From: Parageobacillus sp. KH3-4
GTDB lineage: Bacteria > Bacillota > Bacilli > Bacillales > Anoxybacillaceae
DNA length: 64,000 nucleotides
Direction of reading: 5' to 3'
Assembly: GCF_022846435.1 (NCBI RefSeq)
Contig: NZ_AP025627.1
Coordinates: forward strand, 2,266,001-2,330,000
Part shown: positions 8,580-16,053 of the stretch, piece after piece
How the letters are laid out: each line of letters starts with the position of its first letter
Position numbering within the stretch: the first letter of the stretch is position 1
Made by a program: the position numbers and the translations under genes
Notes under the pieces: model-generated
What the model was told of the DNA's origin: nothing
Seen by the model: only the letters and a program-made list of their open reading frames with translations
Database searches by the model: none

Positions 8580-8608
8580 TTTTAGACGATATTTAAAAAA
8601 ACATAATA

Positions 8609-8818
8609 TTAAATTCCCAATAAATTTAACGGTTTGTTTCCAATATAGGACGAATGAACGCCTGATACAGCGGAAGTGACAAAACGAGCCATCGGTCTGA
8701 ATCCTAATTGTTCCGCTTTTGTTCTTTCCATGATTAAAATCGCCGATGCCCCATCATTAATTCCCGACGAATTCCCTACCGTAACAGTCCCTCCTTCCAC
8801 AAAATCAGGCTTCCACAA
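8609..8818 (-). pseudogene. Acetyl-CoA acyltransferase (thiolase) internal fragment
   Basis: About 55 residues match the second thiolase domain: GGTVTVGNSSGINDGASAIL followed by ERTKAEQLGFRPMARFVTSA. The N-terminal half with the nucleophilic Cys, and the C-terminal HPxG and CGG motifs, are absent, and the fragment ends with unrelated residues. In complete paa clusters this position is occupied by paaJ, the last beta-oxidation step. It is a relic. Confidence 0.85.
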
Positions 8819-8866
8819 AAGAAGGATCGATTAGATTTCTAATAAGCAACGGTTCCTACAAATGTT

Positions 8867-9718
8867 TTAATTTTCATAACGGAAATGCCCTTCACCAACC
8901 TTTCTCCCCACCTTCCCCGATTGCATCATGCGCTGCTGCAAATAGTGAGGACGAAACCGCCCTCCTCAAAGAACCCTTGATAGACCGATGCGGTTGTTGA
9001 AAAGTTAACGTCAATCCCAATCAAATCTTGTAGTTCAAAGGGTCCCATCTTAAAATTTCCAGCTTTTTCATAATCCGATCCATTTGTTCGATCGTCGCTA
9101 AACGTTCGCCGGCGATTTTTAGCGCTTCGTTATAAAAGGGGCGGGCAATTCTGTTGGCGATAAATCCTGGCGTGTCTTCACACGCGACCGGTTCTTTTTG
9201 CAGCGATGCAGCAATTGATAGAGAACGTTTACGATTTTTTCGCTTGTCCTCATTCCTCGTACCACTTCGACAAGAGACATTAGCGGGACAGGATTAAAAA
9301 AGTGCAAACCAGCAATCTGCTCTGGCGTGTTGGTAACGCTTGCAATATCTGTTACGGAAAAAGAGGACGTGTTTGTGACGAGAATCGCGTTTCCAGAGCA
9401 AATTTCATCCAATTTTAAAAAAATCTTTTTTTAAGATTTAATTTTTCCGGCACCGCTTCCATCACGAGATCACATCGCTTCATTTCCGATAAGTTAGTTC
9501 TGTACACGTTTCGATCCGATCCATTGATGCTTTAAACTCTTTTTCTACTAATCTTTGCAGACGTTTAGTTGTTCTGTCTAATGGTCTAATGACTTTTGAA
9601 CGATCGTATCATTTATATCATAAAGAAGGGCGTAAAATCCGTTTTGCGCACAAGTTTGGGCAATTCCCGAACCCATTGTTCACGAGCCGACAATCCCCAC
9701 AGTTTTAATCGCCAGCAT
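8867..9718 (-). pseudogene. 3-Hydroxyacyl-CoA dehydrogenase (PaaH-like), broken
   Basis: The start is still recognisable (MLAIKTVGIVGS, then an in-frame TGA replacing the Gly of the GxGxxG nucleotide loop, then TMGSGIAQTCAQNGFYALLY). Further frameshifts occur after LDH near 9570, but the middle LVTNTSSFSVTDIASVTNTP and GLHFFNPVPLMSLVEVVRG, and the C-terminus FKMGPFELQDLIG ... GKVGRKVGEGHFRYEN, are all present in order. A full-length gene of about 285 codons decayed in place. A perfect AAGGAGGTG in the end of the upstream zinc-ribbon gene served it, so both were one operon. Confidence 0.9.
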
Positions 9719-9722
9719 CCAT

Positions 9723-9893
9723 TTACACCTCCTTGTTTTCCTCTTTTTCTTTTTGCCAGCGTATAAACTCGAAAACACTTTTACATTGATTGCAGTAATA
9801 TTGAGAAACCAACTGGGCAGTACCAAAAATGGACAATTTCATCACATCTGTTGAATCACAAAACGAACAGTGTACGGCCTCCTGACTTGGCAC
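9723..9893 (-). CDS. Free-standing PaaD-type zinc ribbon protein
   Basis: A 56-residue gene starting with GTG at 9893, six nt after AAAGAGGTG. The product has CSFCDS ... LSIFGTAQ ... YYCNQCKSVFEF, i.e. two CxxC knuckles plus the FGT motif. From memory, the C-terminal domain of enterobacterial PaaD has the same order: CPRC, S.FGSTACKALYRC, SCREPFDYF. Since the PaaD at 3882 lacks precisely this domain, the two genes together look like a split PaaD. It is the first gene of a unit whose promoter shares the putative PaaX operator with paaA, which supports a joint function. Downstream partners (dehydrogenase, thiolase) are decayed, yet this gene is intact. Confidence 0.75.
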   Translation of the reverse strand: MPSQEAVHCSFCDSTDVMKLSIFGTAQLVSQYYCNQCKSVFEFIRWQKEKEENKEV

Positions 9894-9914
9894 GATGGAC
9901 ACCTCTTTTTTTTG

Positions 9915-9977
9915 TTATGTTTTTATTACTATCGTATATTTAACATAATATTAATAAAAAATTATTTATTCTGTCAA
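9915..9977 (-). promoter_or_regulatory. Zinc-ribbon/paaH promoter with operator (site B)
   Basis: TTATGTT (9915-9921) and AACATAA (9942-9948) with a 20-nt spacer and ATCGTATA core; TTGACA on the minus strand at 9977-9972. The right arm and -35 are separated by the same distance as in the paaA promoter, so the whole ~60-bp architecture is conserved. Confidence 0.72.
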
Positions 9978-10020
9978 CGATTTAAACAGAAAAATTAAAA
10001 TATTCAGTTGATTTTGGTTG

Positions 10021-10475
10021 TTATAAATCATCTTTCATTAGATTGGAAAAATACTGGCCTGCAAACTGCTCCAATTGTTCCGTTTTAAAATAGGCCCCAT
10101 CTTCGACAAGAATATAGCGTTGGTCTGCGAGTGCTTCTTCCACGGGGCCATCATGTCGAAGGCCAATCGTTTCGATCGCATCCATCGGTAGTTCCAGTTC
10201 TGAATACGCTACGTGAAGTTTCACACCCGAGCGTTTTCTGTGGCAAGCTTCCCAGGAAAACGCGTTTGTCTAACCGTCATCGTGGTGGAAGCCACGACGA
10301 CGAAATACTTTGGAAATCTAAGGGATCGATGGGTTTGGCGATTGCATTTGGAAAAAAGACGTTTTATCACTTCATATAGAACGTTCTTGGCTTTATTGGC
10401 AACAGTCGAATGATCGATGGCAAGAACCCTATAAGAAGCGCCACATCCGCTCCATGTCGGAAGCTTTTCCATTCA
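10021..10475 (-). mobile_element. Remnant of an IS4-family (IS5377-like) transposase
   Basis: Two adjacent reverse frames hold transposase pieces: DHSTVANKAKNVLYEVIKRL with KCNRQTHRSLRFPKYFVV and VASTTMTV (first DDE region), then after a frameshift near 10220 VKLHVAYSELELPMDAIETIG and HDGPVEEALADQRYILVEDGAYF (second Asp region). The N-terminus, the last catalytic Glu region and inverted terminal repeats were not found. It separates the aromatic-acid cluster from the FNT gene. Confidence 0.75.
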
Positions 10476-10582
10476 TTCGCCGCTGCTGACACAAAACCAT
10501 TGCCACATATTACAATCACCGAAATTAAATACCTTCTTGCAACAGTGGCGCAATAAACTCCGGGGAGTTGGCAGTCGTTTCA

Positions 10583-11416
10583 TCATTTATTCAATATTTT
10601 CTTTTTATTATGAAACAAATAGCCAACAGACTGTTTGACTGAAACTTGAACATCGTTTTGCGATGTCAAATACGTATACAACGCTCCCATAAATAAGGCG
10701 CCACCGACAATATTGCCCAATGTAACAGGAATAATATTATGCACCACTCCGGCTATGTTGATTGTCGCTGGATGCGGAACCGCTAATGCAATCGAAAAGA
10801 GGACGAAATTGGCAATGGAGTGTTCGTATCCAGAGGCAAAAAAGATAAAAACGATAAGAATCATCGAAAATATTTTTGCCATATCCTCTTTCATTTGCAT
10901 TGGAATAAAAATCGCTAAACAAACAAGCCAGTTACAGAGAATCCCTTTAAAAAAAAGCTGCACCGTTGTTGCGTGCATTTTTTTCTCCGCCACCACAAAT
11001 AATAAATGATCTTGTGAAATATGATCAAAAACGCCGGATTGCGAAATAAGAAAAGCAAAAAACACAGCGCCTAATAAGTTGCCGCTATAGCATGCAAGCC
11101 AATTTCGCAACATATCTTTGATTGTCGTTTCTTTTTGCAAGGTGCTGATTGTAAAATACATCGTATTGCCAGTAAACAGTTCTGCCTCACCGTACATAAT
11201 TAATACTAAGGCGATTCCGAAAAAAATGCCGCTGACTAAATAAGTCGCAGGAGAATTCGCTTCACGAAAAAATTCCCCTACGCGAAAACAAAGAACAAGC
11301 GCAAATCCGATGTACACCCCTGCCAAAGCAGCCCGCATCATATATTGAATAAGAGATCGCTCTAGAATGGTACGCTTTTTTAAAGCTAACTCTTTACATT
11401 TTTGAACTGCTTCCAT
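10583..11416 (-). CDS. Formate/nitrite transporter (FNT) family protein
   Basis: Integral membrane channel of 277 residues with six predicted membrane segments, in a family that moves formate, nitrite or hydrosulfide. Recognisable features are the N-terminal helix with AGVYIGFALVLCFRVGEFF, the YGEAELFTGNTMYF loop, NWLACYSGNLLGAVFFAFL and the ASGYEHSIANFVLFSIAL segment, the equivalent of the GxEHxxANM motif. AAGGGATG lies before the ATG. No metabolic partner (pfl, nir) is adjacent, so substrate is open. A TGTGA-N6-TCACA palindrome is 29 nt upstream. Confidence 0.88.
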   Translation of the reverse strand: MEAVQKCKELALKKRTILERSLIQYMMRAALAGVYIGFALVLCFRVGEFFREANSPATYLVSGIFFGIALVLIMYGEAELFTGNTMYFTISTLQKETTIKDMLRNWLACYSGNLLGAVFFAFLISQSGVFDHISQDHLLFVVAEKKMHATTVQLFFKGILCNWLVCLAIFIPMQMKEDMAKIFSMILIVFIFFASGYEHSIANFVLFSIALAVPHPATINIAGVVHNIIPVTLGNIVGGALFMGALYTYLTSQNDVQVSVKQSVGYLFHNKKKILNK

Positions 11417-11444
11417 CTTTTCATCCCTTCTCTTTCATTCTATT

Positions 11445-11460
11445 TGTGATTCTTTTCACA
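11445..11460. promoter_or_regulatory. FNR/CRP-type palindrome before the FNT gene
   Basis: TGTGATTCTTTTCACA is a perfect TGTGA-N6-TCACA match to the FNR consensus of bacilli. Oxygen control of a formate/nitrite carrier would make sense. Its distance to the start codon (29 nt) is too short for classical activation at -41.5, so repression or coincidence is possible. Confidence 0.45.
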
Positions 11461-11814
11461 TTCTTTGCGATATATAACATACGTCTTTTTCATCTATTTT
11501 TCAACATATCAATGGAAAAGTTAAAACAAATGTCAACATTTTTATTTGTAATCGTTTACTAAAAAAATAACCGTTGCAATTTCAGAAATAGTTGTTCTAA
11601 TATAATCAAACAACCGGTCAATAACACCGCTTGACTCATTTCTTTCATTTCCACCCTCGCTAAAAGAAACTGCTATTTATTCTTTTCGTTCATGCGGCAA
11701 CAAAGCCCCATCGAATGGTTCCGATGGGGCATGGTTTCTTTCACTCACTCGATTTTCTATATTCAGTCTGCCTGGAAAAATTTTTTATATGGTTAAAACG
11801 CTCATTTCTCCTTT
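11461..11814. other. Gene-free interval
   Basis: AT-rich spacer. The only structure seen is a hairpin at 11704-11732 (CCCCATCG / CGATGGGG), weakly supported as a terminator for the small gene that ends at 11815. No coding pattern recognised. Confidence 0.5.
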
Positions 11815-12090
11815 TCATGAAAAAACTTTACAGAGTGACTGAATTTCGTCCAAATCCGCTATGAATTGTTTTATTTCTTCCTGTGACAATTTCACAGGCA
11901 TTTGATCGTAAAGAATGAGAATCTGCCCTTCCTCGTCATTTTGATGATTTTTCAAATAATCTGACAAATGCTGCAGCTGACGTGGCTCGAGTACAGATTC
12001 AATGAAAAATTGTTTTAACTTTTGAATGGTGAAGACGTTCATTTCCCTATCATATTCACCGGAAATAATGCTCCCTTCGATCCATGACAT
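11815..12090 (-). CDS. Hypothetical 91-residue protein
   Basis: Small acidic soluble protein that I do not recognise. It starts MSWIEGSIISGEYDREMNVF and is mostly alpha-helical in appearance, with IKQFIADLDEIQSL near the end. GGGAGG lies about 11 nt upstream of the ATG. It is a lone gene between the FNT and acetoin operons and no domain was visible. An alternative start is the internal ATG of MNVFTIQ. Confidence 0.5.
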   Translation of the reverse strand: MSWIEGSIISGEYDREMNVFTIQKLKQFFIESVLEPRQLQHLSDYLKNHQNDEEGQILILYDQMPVKLSQEEIKQFIADLDEIQSLCKVFS

Positions 12091-12223
12091 CCTTGCTTTA
12101 TCCTCCCGTGTTTGTTTTCATTAGTATTTCCCAAAAAGCGATTTTTTTATCAACATCTCTGATCGGAAAAAGGAAGAAAAAAAATAGACGGCCATCTAGA
12201 CCACCTTCACCAGATGAAAAACC

Positions 12224-12260
12224 AAAAAAGAGGGTGTCCAACAGTGATGGGACACCCTTT
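12224..12260 (-). terminator. Terminator of the acetoin dehydrogenase operon
   Basis: Stem GGGTGTCC / GGACACCC with a 10-nt loop, followed on the minus strand by a T-run (complement of the A-tract at 12225-12230). Located about 110 nt after the E2 stop codon. Confidence 0.8.
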
Positions 12261-12369
12261 CCATGCTACAGTAGTAGAAACCTATTTCTGTGTGTTCAAA
12301 CAACTTTTTCAATCAGCCTCTTTTTCGGTTGTTATGACGCAAGACAAATCATCCTGCCAAAAGCGATGT

Positions 12370-13743
12370 TTATATGACAAATAACAAATCCGGTTCGCTT
12401 AAATATTTTTTCAGTTCGTTTAACGCTTTTTGCGCCAAAACGCCGTCGATCAACCGATGGTCGTAGCTGAGCGATAAAGCCATCATCGCGGCGATTTCAA
12501 TGGAATCATTGATGACAACAGGTTTTTTCTCCACTCTGCCGATGCCTAAAATACATGATTCTGGATGATTAATAATCGGCGTAAACCAGGAACCATCCGC
12601 TGATCCGATGTTCGATATCGTACATGTGGATCCCGTCATTTCATCCGCTTTGATGGAACCGTCTCTTGCTTTTTTCGCAAGTTCTTGAATTTCTTTGGCG
12701 ATTTGAAATAACGATTTTTGATCCGCATGTTTAATCACCGGAACAACCAGACCGCGGTCAGTGTCGGCGGCAAAACCGACATGATATTCATCCTTTAAGA
12801 TAATTTCCTCTCGTTCGTCATCCAACGAGGCATTTAACATCGGGTATTTTTTCAATACAGCTGTTAACGCTTTGACTACATATGCTAAATAGGTGAGCTT
12901 AATTCCCTTTTCATCCGCAAACAGTTTCACTCTTTGGCGGTGGGACACAAGCTTTGTTACATTTGCCTCATCAAAATGAGTTACATGCGGAATTACCGAT
13001 TTCGAATGAACCATGGCGTTCGCAATCGCTTTTCGAATGCCGGTAAGCGGAATTCTTCGTTGGCTTTGCGGGATATCTCGTGTTGTTTCCTTGGCAGCTG
13101 CCGCTTCTTTTTTTGCTTCTGTTTGTGCTGATTTTCGTTTGGCGATGACAGCTTCGACATCGCTTTTTAATATTCTTCCGTTCGGCCCGGTCGGGGTCAC
13201 TTCATCAAGGCCCACATTGTGTTCTCTTGCGAATTTGCGCACGGATGGCGCTGCTTTGACAAACCGGTTTGGCTGTTTTTCGTTTTCGCTTTGTTTTGCC
13301 GCGTTTCGGACGTCTTCTTCCGTGACTTTGCCATTAGGCCCAGTCGGAGTGACAAGGCGCCAATCCACACCAAGTTCTTTGGCTAATTTTTTTACACGCG
13401 GCGTCGCCTTTTTCTCACCCGGAATCTCCTGAGCCTGAACTGCTGTTTCCTCAGGAATCTCCTGTTCTGTTTTTTCCTGTTCCTCTGGGGAATCTGCCGT
13501 TTCAGCGGCTGTTTCAATAACAGCTAATACCTCCCCGACCGCGGCAGTTTCGCCTCTTTTTTTTCTGATTTCTTTGACAACGCCCGACTCCGGGGCTTCA
13601 ATTTCCGAAACTGCTTTTTCTGTCTGCACTTCCACGAGCGTATCGCCTTTTTCCACTGCATCATCTTCTGAGACGTGCCAGAAGGTGATCAAACTTTCAT
13701 CATGCGTATCGGATAGTCGGGGTAATTTCACTTCGATTAACAT
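12370..13743 (-). CDS. acoC: Dihydrolipoamide acetyltransferase (E2) of acetoin dehydrogenase
   Basis: Core subunit carrying the acetyl group on a swinging lipoyl arm. The 457-residue product has an N-terminal lipoyl domain (lipoylation Lys in VQTEKAVSEIEAPESG, about residue 47), an acidic Glu/Ala/Pro linker, two consecutive peripheral-subunit-binding domains (about 112-150, RVKKLAKELGVDWRLVTPTG; about 164-202, SVRKFAREHNVGLDEVTPTG), and the C-terminal catalytic domain with SYDHRLIDG (HxxxDG) near the end. Most bacterial E2 proteins have a single subunit-binding domain. It follows E1 beta by 27 nt. No dihydrolipoamide dehydrogenase gene is in the operon, so E3 must come from elsewhere. Assignment to acetoin rests on the sigma-54/AcoR context. 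Confidence 0.85.
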   Translation of the reverse strand: MLIEVKLPRLSDTHDESLITFWHVSEDDAVEKGDTLVEVQTEKAVSEIEAPESGVVKEIRKKRGETAAVGEVLAVIETAAETADSPEEQEKTEQEIPEETAVQAQEIPGEKKATPRVKKLAKELGVDWRLVTPTGPNGKVTEEDVRNAAKQSENEKQPNRFVKAAPSVRKFAREHNVGLDEVTPTGPNGRILKSDVEAVIAKRKSAQTEAKKEAAAAKETTRDIPQSQRRIPLTGIRKAIANAMVHSKSVIPHVTHFDEANVTKLVSHRQRVKLFADEKGIKLTYLAYVVKALTAVLKKYPMLNASLDDEREEIILKDEYHVGFAADTDRGLVVPVIKHADQKSLFQIAKEIQELAKKARDGSIKADEMTGSTCTISNIGSADGSWFTPIINHPESCILGIGRVEKKPVVINDSIEIAAMMALSLSYDHRLIDGVLAQKALNELKKYLSEPDLLFVI

Positions 13744-13770
13744 GGCTACCTCCTGTGTTGGAAATGGATT

Positions 13771-14790
13771 TTATTCGTTGACTAGTTTCATTGCTTCGTG
13801 AAAAATTTTGTCGGCATTTGGCAAGACAAATTGTTCAAGCGGACGGCTGTATGGAATTGGCACATCCGGAACAGCCAATCTTCTGACCGGCGCATCCAAA
13901 TCATATAAACCTTCTTCAGCTGCAATCGCGGCGATTTCTGCCGTCATGCCGTATGATAAGTAATCTTCATCGACTACCAGCAAACGGTGCGTCTTTTTAA
14001 TCGATTGAAGGATCGTTTCGCGGTCTAAAGGAACGAGTGAACGCAAATCGATGACTTCCGCTTGAATCCCGTGCTGTTCCAGCTTTTTCGCAGCTTCTAA
14101 AGCGTGATGGGTCGTCATTTGGATGCCCACAATTGTAATATCCGTTCCTTCTCTCACCACTTTCGCCTTGCCGATTGGCACGGTATATGCTTCTTCCGGA
14201 ACATGTCCGACGGATGCATCCAGTTGGTCCATCCATCCTAATCCTTGTAATGTCTTATGAAACATAAAGACGACTGGATTGTCATCCCGGATGGCGGAAA
14301 TCATCATTCCTTTTAAATCATACGGAGTGGATGGCGCTACCACTTTCATTCCCGGGAGATGGGCAAAAGTGGCGTATAATGTTTGCGAATGCTGGGCGGC
14401 ATCGCTGTATCCCCCACCAACGGCAGTCATTAACACGATCGGCAGCTTAACTCGTCCGCCCGACATATATGGAATTTTTGCCATATGGTTATAAATTTGG
14501 TCCATACAGACGCCGAAGAAATCAACGAACATTAATTCGACAATCGGCCGCATTCCTTCTGCAGCGGCTCCAATAGCAGCTCCAATAAAAGCCGTTTCGG
14601 AAATCGGTGTATCGATCACCCTTTCAGGACCGAATTGTTGAAATAATCCTTCCGTCGCCCCGAATATGCCTCCGTATACACCAACATCCTCCCCCATGAC
14701 AAACACGTTCGGATCTCTTTCCATTTCTAATCGAATCGCTTCGGCGATCGCTTTATTTCCCGTTAATAAGCGTTGCTTTGTTTTTTGCAT
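13771..14790 (-). CDS. acoB: Acetoin dehydrogenase E1 component, beta subunit
   Basis: Beta chain of the thiamine-diphosphate-dependent E1 enzyme, 339 residues. Typical motifs are GEDVGVYGGIFGATEGL near residue 35, VIDTPISETAFIGAAIGAA, ELMFVDFFGVCMDQIYNHMAK and the C-terminal transketolase domain with VEVIDLRSLVPLDRETI-like sequence (EVIDLRSLVPLDRETILQS). It follows E1 alpha by 25 nt and precedes E2, the usual order of acoABC. With E1 alpha it cleaves acetoin to acetaldehyde and transfers acetyl to E2. Sequence alone would also fit another 2-oxoacid dehydrogenase; the regulatory context decides. Confidence 0.87.
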   Translation of the reverse strand: MQKTKQRLLTGNKAIAEAIRLEMERDPNVFVMGEDVGVYGGIFGATEGLFQQFGPERVIDTPISETAFIGAAIGAAAEGMRPIVELMFVDFFGVCMDQIYNHMAKIPYMSGGRVKLPIVLMTAVGGGYSDAAQHSQTLYATFAHLPGMKVVAPSTPYDLKGMMISAIRDDNPVVFMFHKTLQGLGWMDQLDASVGHVPEEAYTVPIGKAKVVREGTDITIVGIQMTTHHALEAAKKLEQHGIQAEVIDLRSLVPLDRETILQSIKKTHRLLVVDEDYLSYGMTAEIAAIAAEEGLYDLDAPVRRLAVPDVPIPYSRPLEQFVLPNADKIFHEAMKLVNE

Positions 14791-14815
14791 TTGGATGACC
14801 CCTTTCTATCGTGTT

Positions 14816-15802
14816 TTAAACAAAAAGATCTTTTAAAGCATCTTCCGGTTTAGGATAATCGCTTTCGCGCGCGAACTGATAGGCGGCTTCGACTTCCTGC
14901 TTTGCCTTATTTTCCAATTCAATCAGTCGCTGTTCTTCTATTCCATGTTCTTTCATTAAAATCTGGCGCATGCGGACAATTGGGTCTTTTTCTCTTAACA
15001 AAGTCACTTCGTTTTTATCGCGGTACACTTCCGGATCTCCTTGGAAATGCCCTAAATAACGGTAAGTTTCGATTTCAATAATGGATGGCCCTTCTCCCTT
15101 TCTCGCCCGTTCCACCGCTTCTTTTGAAACATGGTACATTTCGATCGGGTCATTATCTTTCACATAATATCCTTTCATTCCATAAGCAACCGCTCTTATA
15201 TCATTGGATGGAACGGACGTGGATGCGGATTTAGGGACAGAAATTCCGTATTGATTGTTCTCAATCACGACAATCAGAGGCAAATTCCAAAGTGCTGCCA
15301 TATTTAAAGATTCATGGAAAGCACCTTGGTTGGCCGCCCCTTCCCCAATAAAAGCGACAGCTACCCAATCCGTTCCTTTTTTCTTTGCCGCGAGTGCTGC
15401 GCCAAGCGCATGGGGAATGCCAGCTCCGACAATTCCGCCGCAAGAGAATTTGACATCTGGATCAAATAAGTGCATATGCCCGCCTTTGCCTTTTCCAAGT
15501 CCAGTCACTTTTCCAAAGATTTCGGCGGTCATTCTGTTTAAGTCAACGCCTTTTGCGATCGCATGATGGTGCGGACGGTGCGGAGACGTGACCGTATCTT
15601 CTTTCTTTAGATGAACACATATGCCGACGGCAGCCGGTTCCTGCCCTGTTGCCAGATGCATTTCACCCGGTACAGGCCCCGCACCGATATTAAAGACAGG
15701 ATTTTTTCCTTCGGCATAAGCTTCTGCCATTTTGTCTTCGTAATAGCGAATTTTGTACATGGTTTCGTACATCCAAATAAGATGATCGATAGAAATCGCC
15801 AA
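14816..15802 (-). CDS. acoA: Acetoin dehydrogenase E1 component, alpha subunit
   Basis: Thiamine-diphosphate-binding subunit of 328 residues. The cofactor motif GEGAANQGAFHESLNMAALW ... NNQYGIS (GDG-N form, here GEG) lies near residue 165-200. The start was set to TTG at 15802 because AAAGGAGGAG is 6-7 nt upstream; the open frame extends 28 codons further but lacks a ribosome site and would run into the sigma-54 promoter. First gene of the acoABC operon, 53 nt after a perfect -24/-12 element. Product together with E1 beta starts acetoin breakdown when better carbon sources are gone. Confidence 0.88.
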   Translation of the reverse strand: MAISIDHLIWMYETMYKIRYYEDKMAEAYAEGKNPVFNIGAGPVPGEMHLATGQEPAAVGICVHLKKEDTVTSPHRPHHHAIAKGVDLNRMTAEIFGKVTGLGKGKGGHMHLFDPDVKFSCGGIVGAGIPHALGAALAAKKKGTDWVAVAFIGEGAANQGAFHESLNMAALWNLPLIVVIENNQYGISVPKSASTSVPSNDIRAVAYGMKGYYVKDNDPIEMYHVSKEAVERARKGEGPSIIEIETYRYLGHFQGDPEVYRDKNEVTLLREKDPIVRMRQILMKEHGIEEQRLIELENKAKQEVEAAYQFARESDYPKPEDALKDLFV

Positions 15803-15854
15803 CTTGCTCTCCTCCTTTATTTTTAAAAATAAAGCGTTTTCATTTATATAAAAA

Positions 15855-15870
15855 TGCAAAAAACGTGCCA
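15855..15870 (-). promoter_or_regulatory. Sigma-54 (-24/-12) promoter of acoABC
   Basis: TGGCAC (15870-15865), five nt, TTGCA (15859-15855): an exact match to the SigL/RpoN consensus TGGCAC-N5-TTGCW, placed 53 nt before the acoA TTG start. Confidence 0.92.
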
Positions 15871-15963
15871 ATATAGAAGGATGCATGAAGAAATTTACCG
15901 TAAATCATTCATCATTCTATTTAAAAAATTGAAAGATTTTCTTTGTGAGATCATCAACTTTAT

Positions 15964-16007
15964 AATAAAAAGCAACAAAATGTCCCATTTTGGAACACTT
16001 TGTTGCT
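15964..16007 (-). terminator. acoR terminator
   Basis: Nearly perfect dyad: outer arms AGCAACAAA / TTTGTTGCT, inner arms TGTTCCA / TGGGACA with one mismatch, then TTTTTA on the minus strand. It lies 47 nt after the acoR stop and isolates acoR from acoABC. The inner TGTCCCATTTTGGAACA also has the look of a protein site. Confidence 0.8.
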
Positions 16008-16009
16008 AC

Positions 16010-16045
16010 ATATTGATACAATTTGATACAAAATGAAACAATATT
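16010..16045. promoter_or_regulatory. Possible AcoR upstream activating region
   Basis: Direct repeats TTGATACAATTTGATACA followed by the related ATGAAACA lie about 140-190 nt upstream of the sigma-54 promoter, the right range for an enhancer of the AcoR type. Only position and repetition support this. Confidence 0.35.
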
Positions 16046-16053
16046 AATACAGC

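Noticed and set aside
15981-15997. TGTCCCATTTTGGAACA considered as AcoR enhancer
   Set aside because: It is the inner part of a larger hairpin with a U-run that fits the acoR terminator better; protein binding is not excluded.
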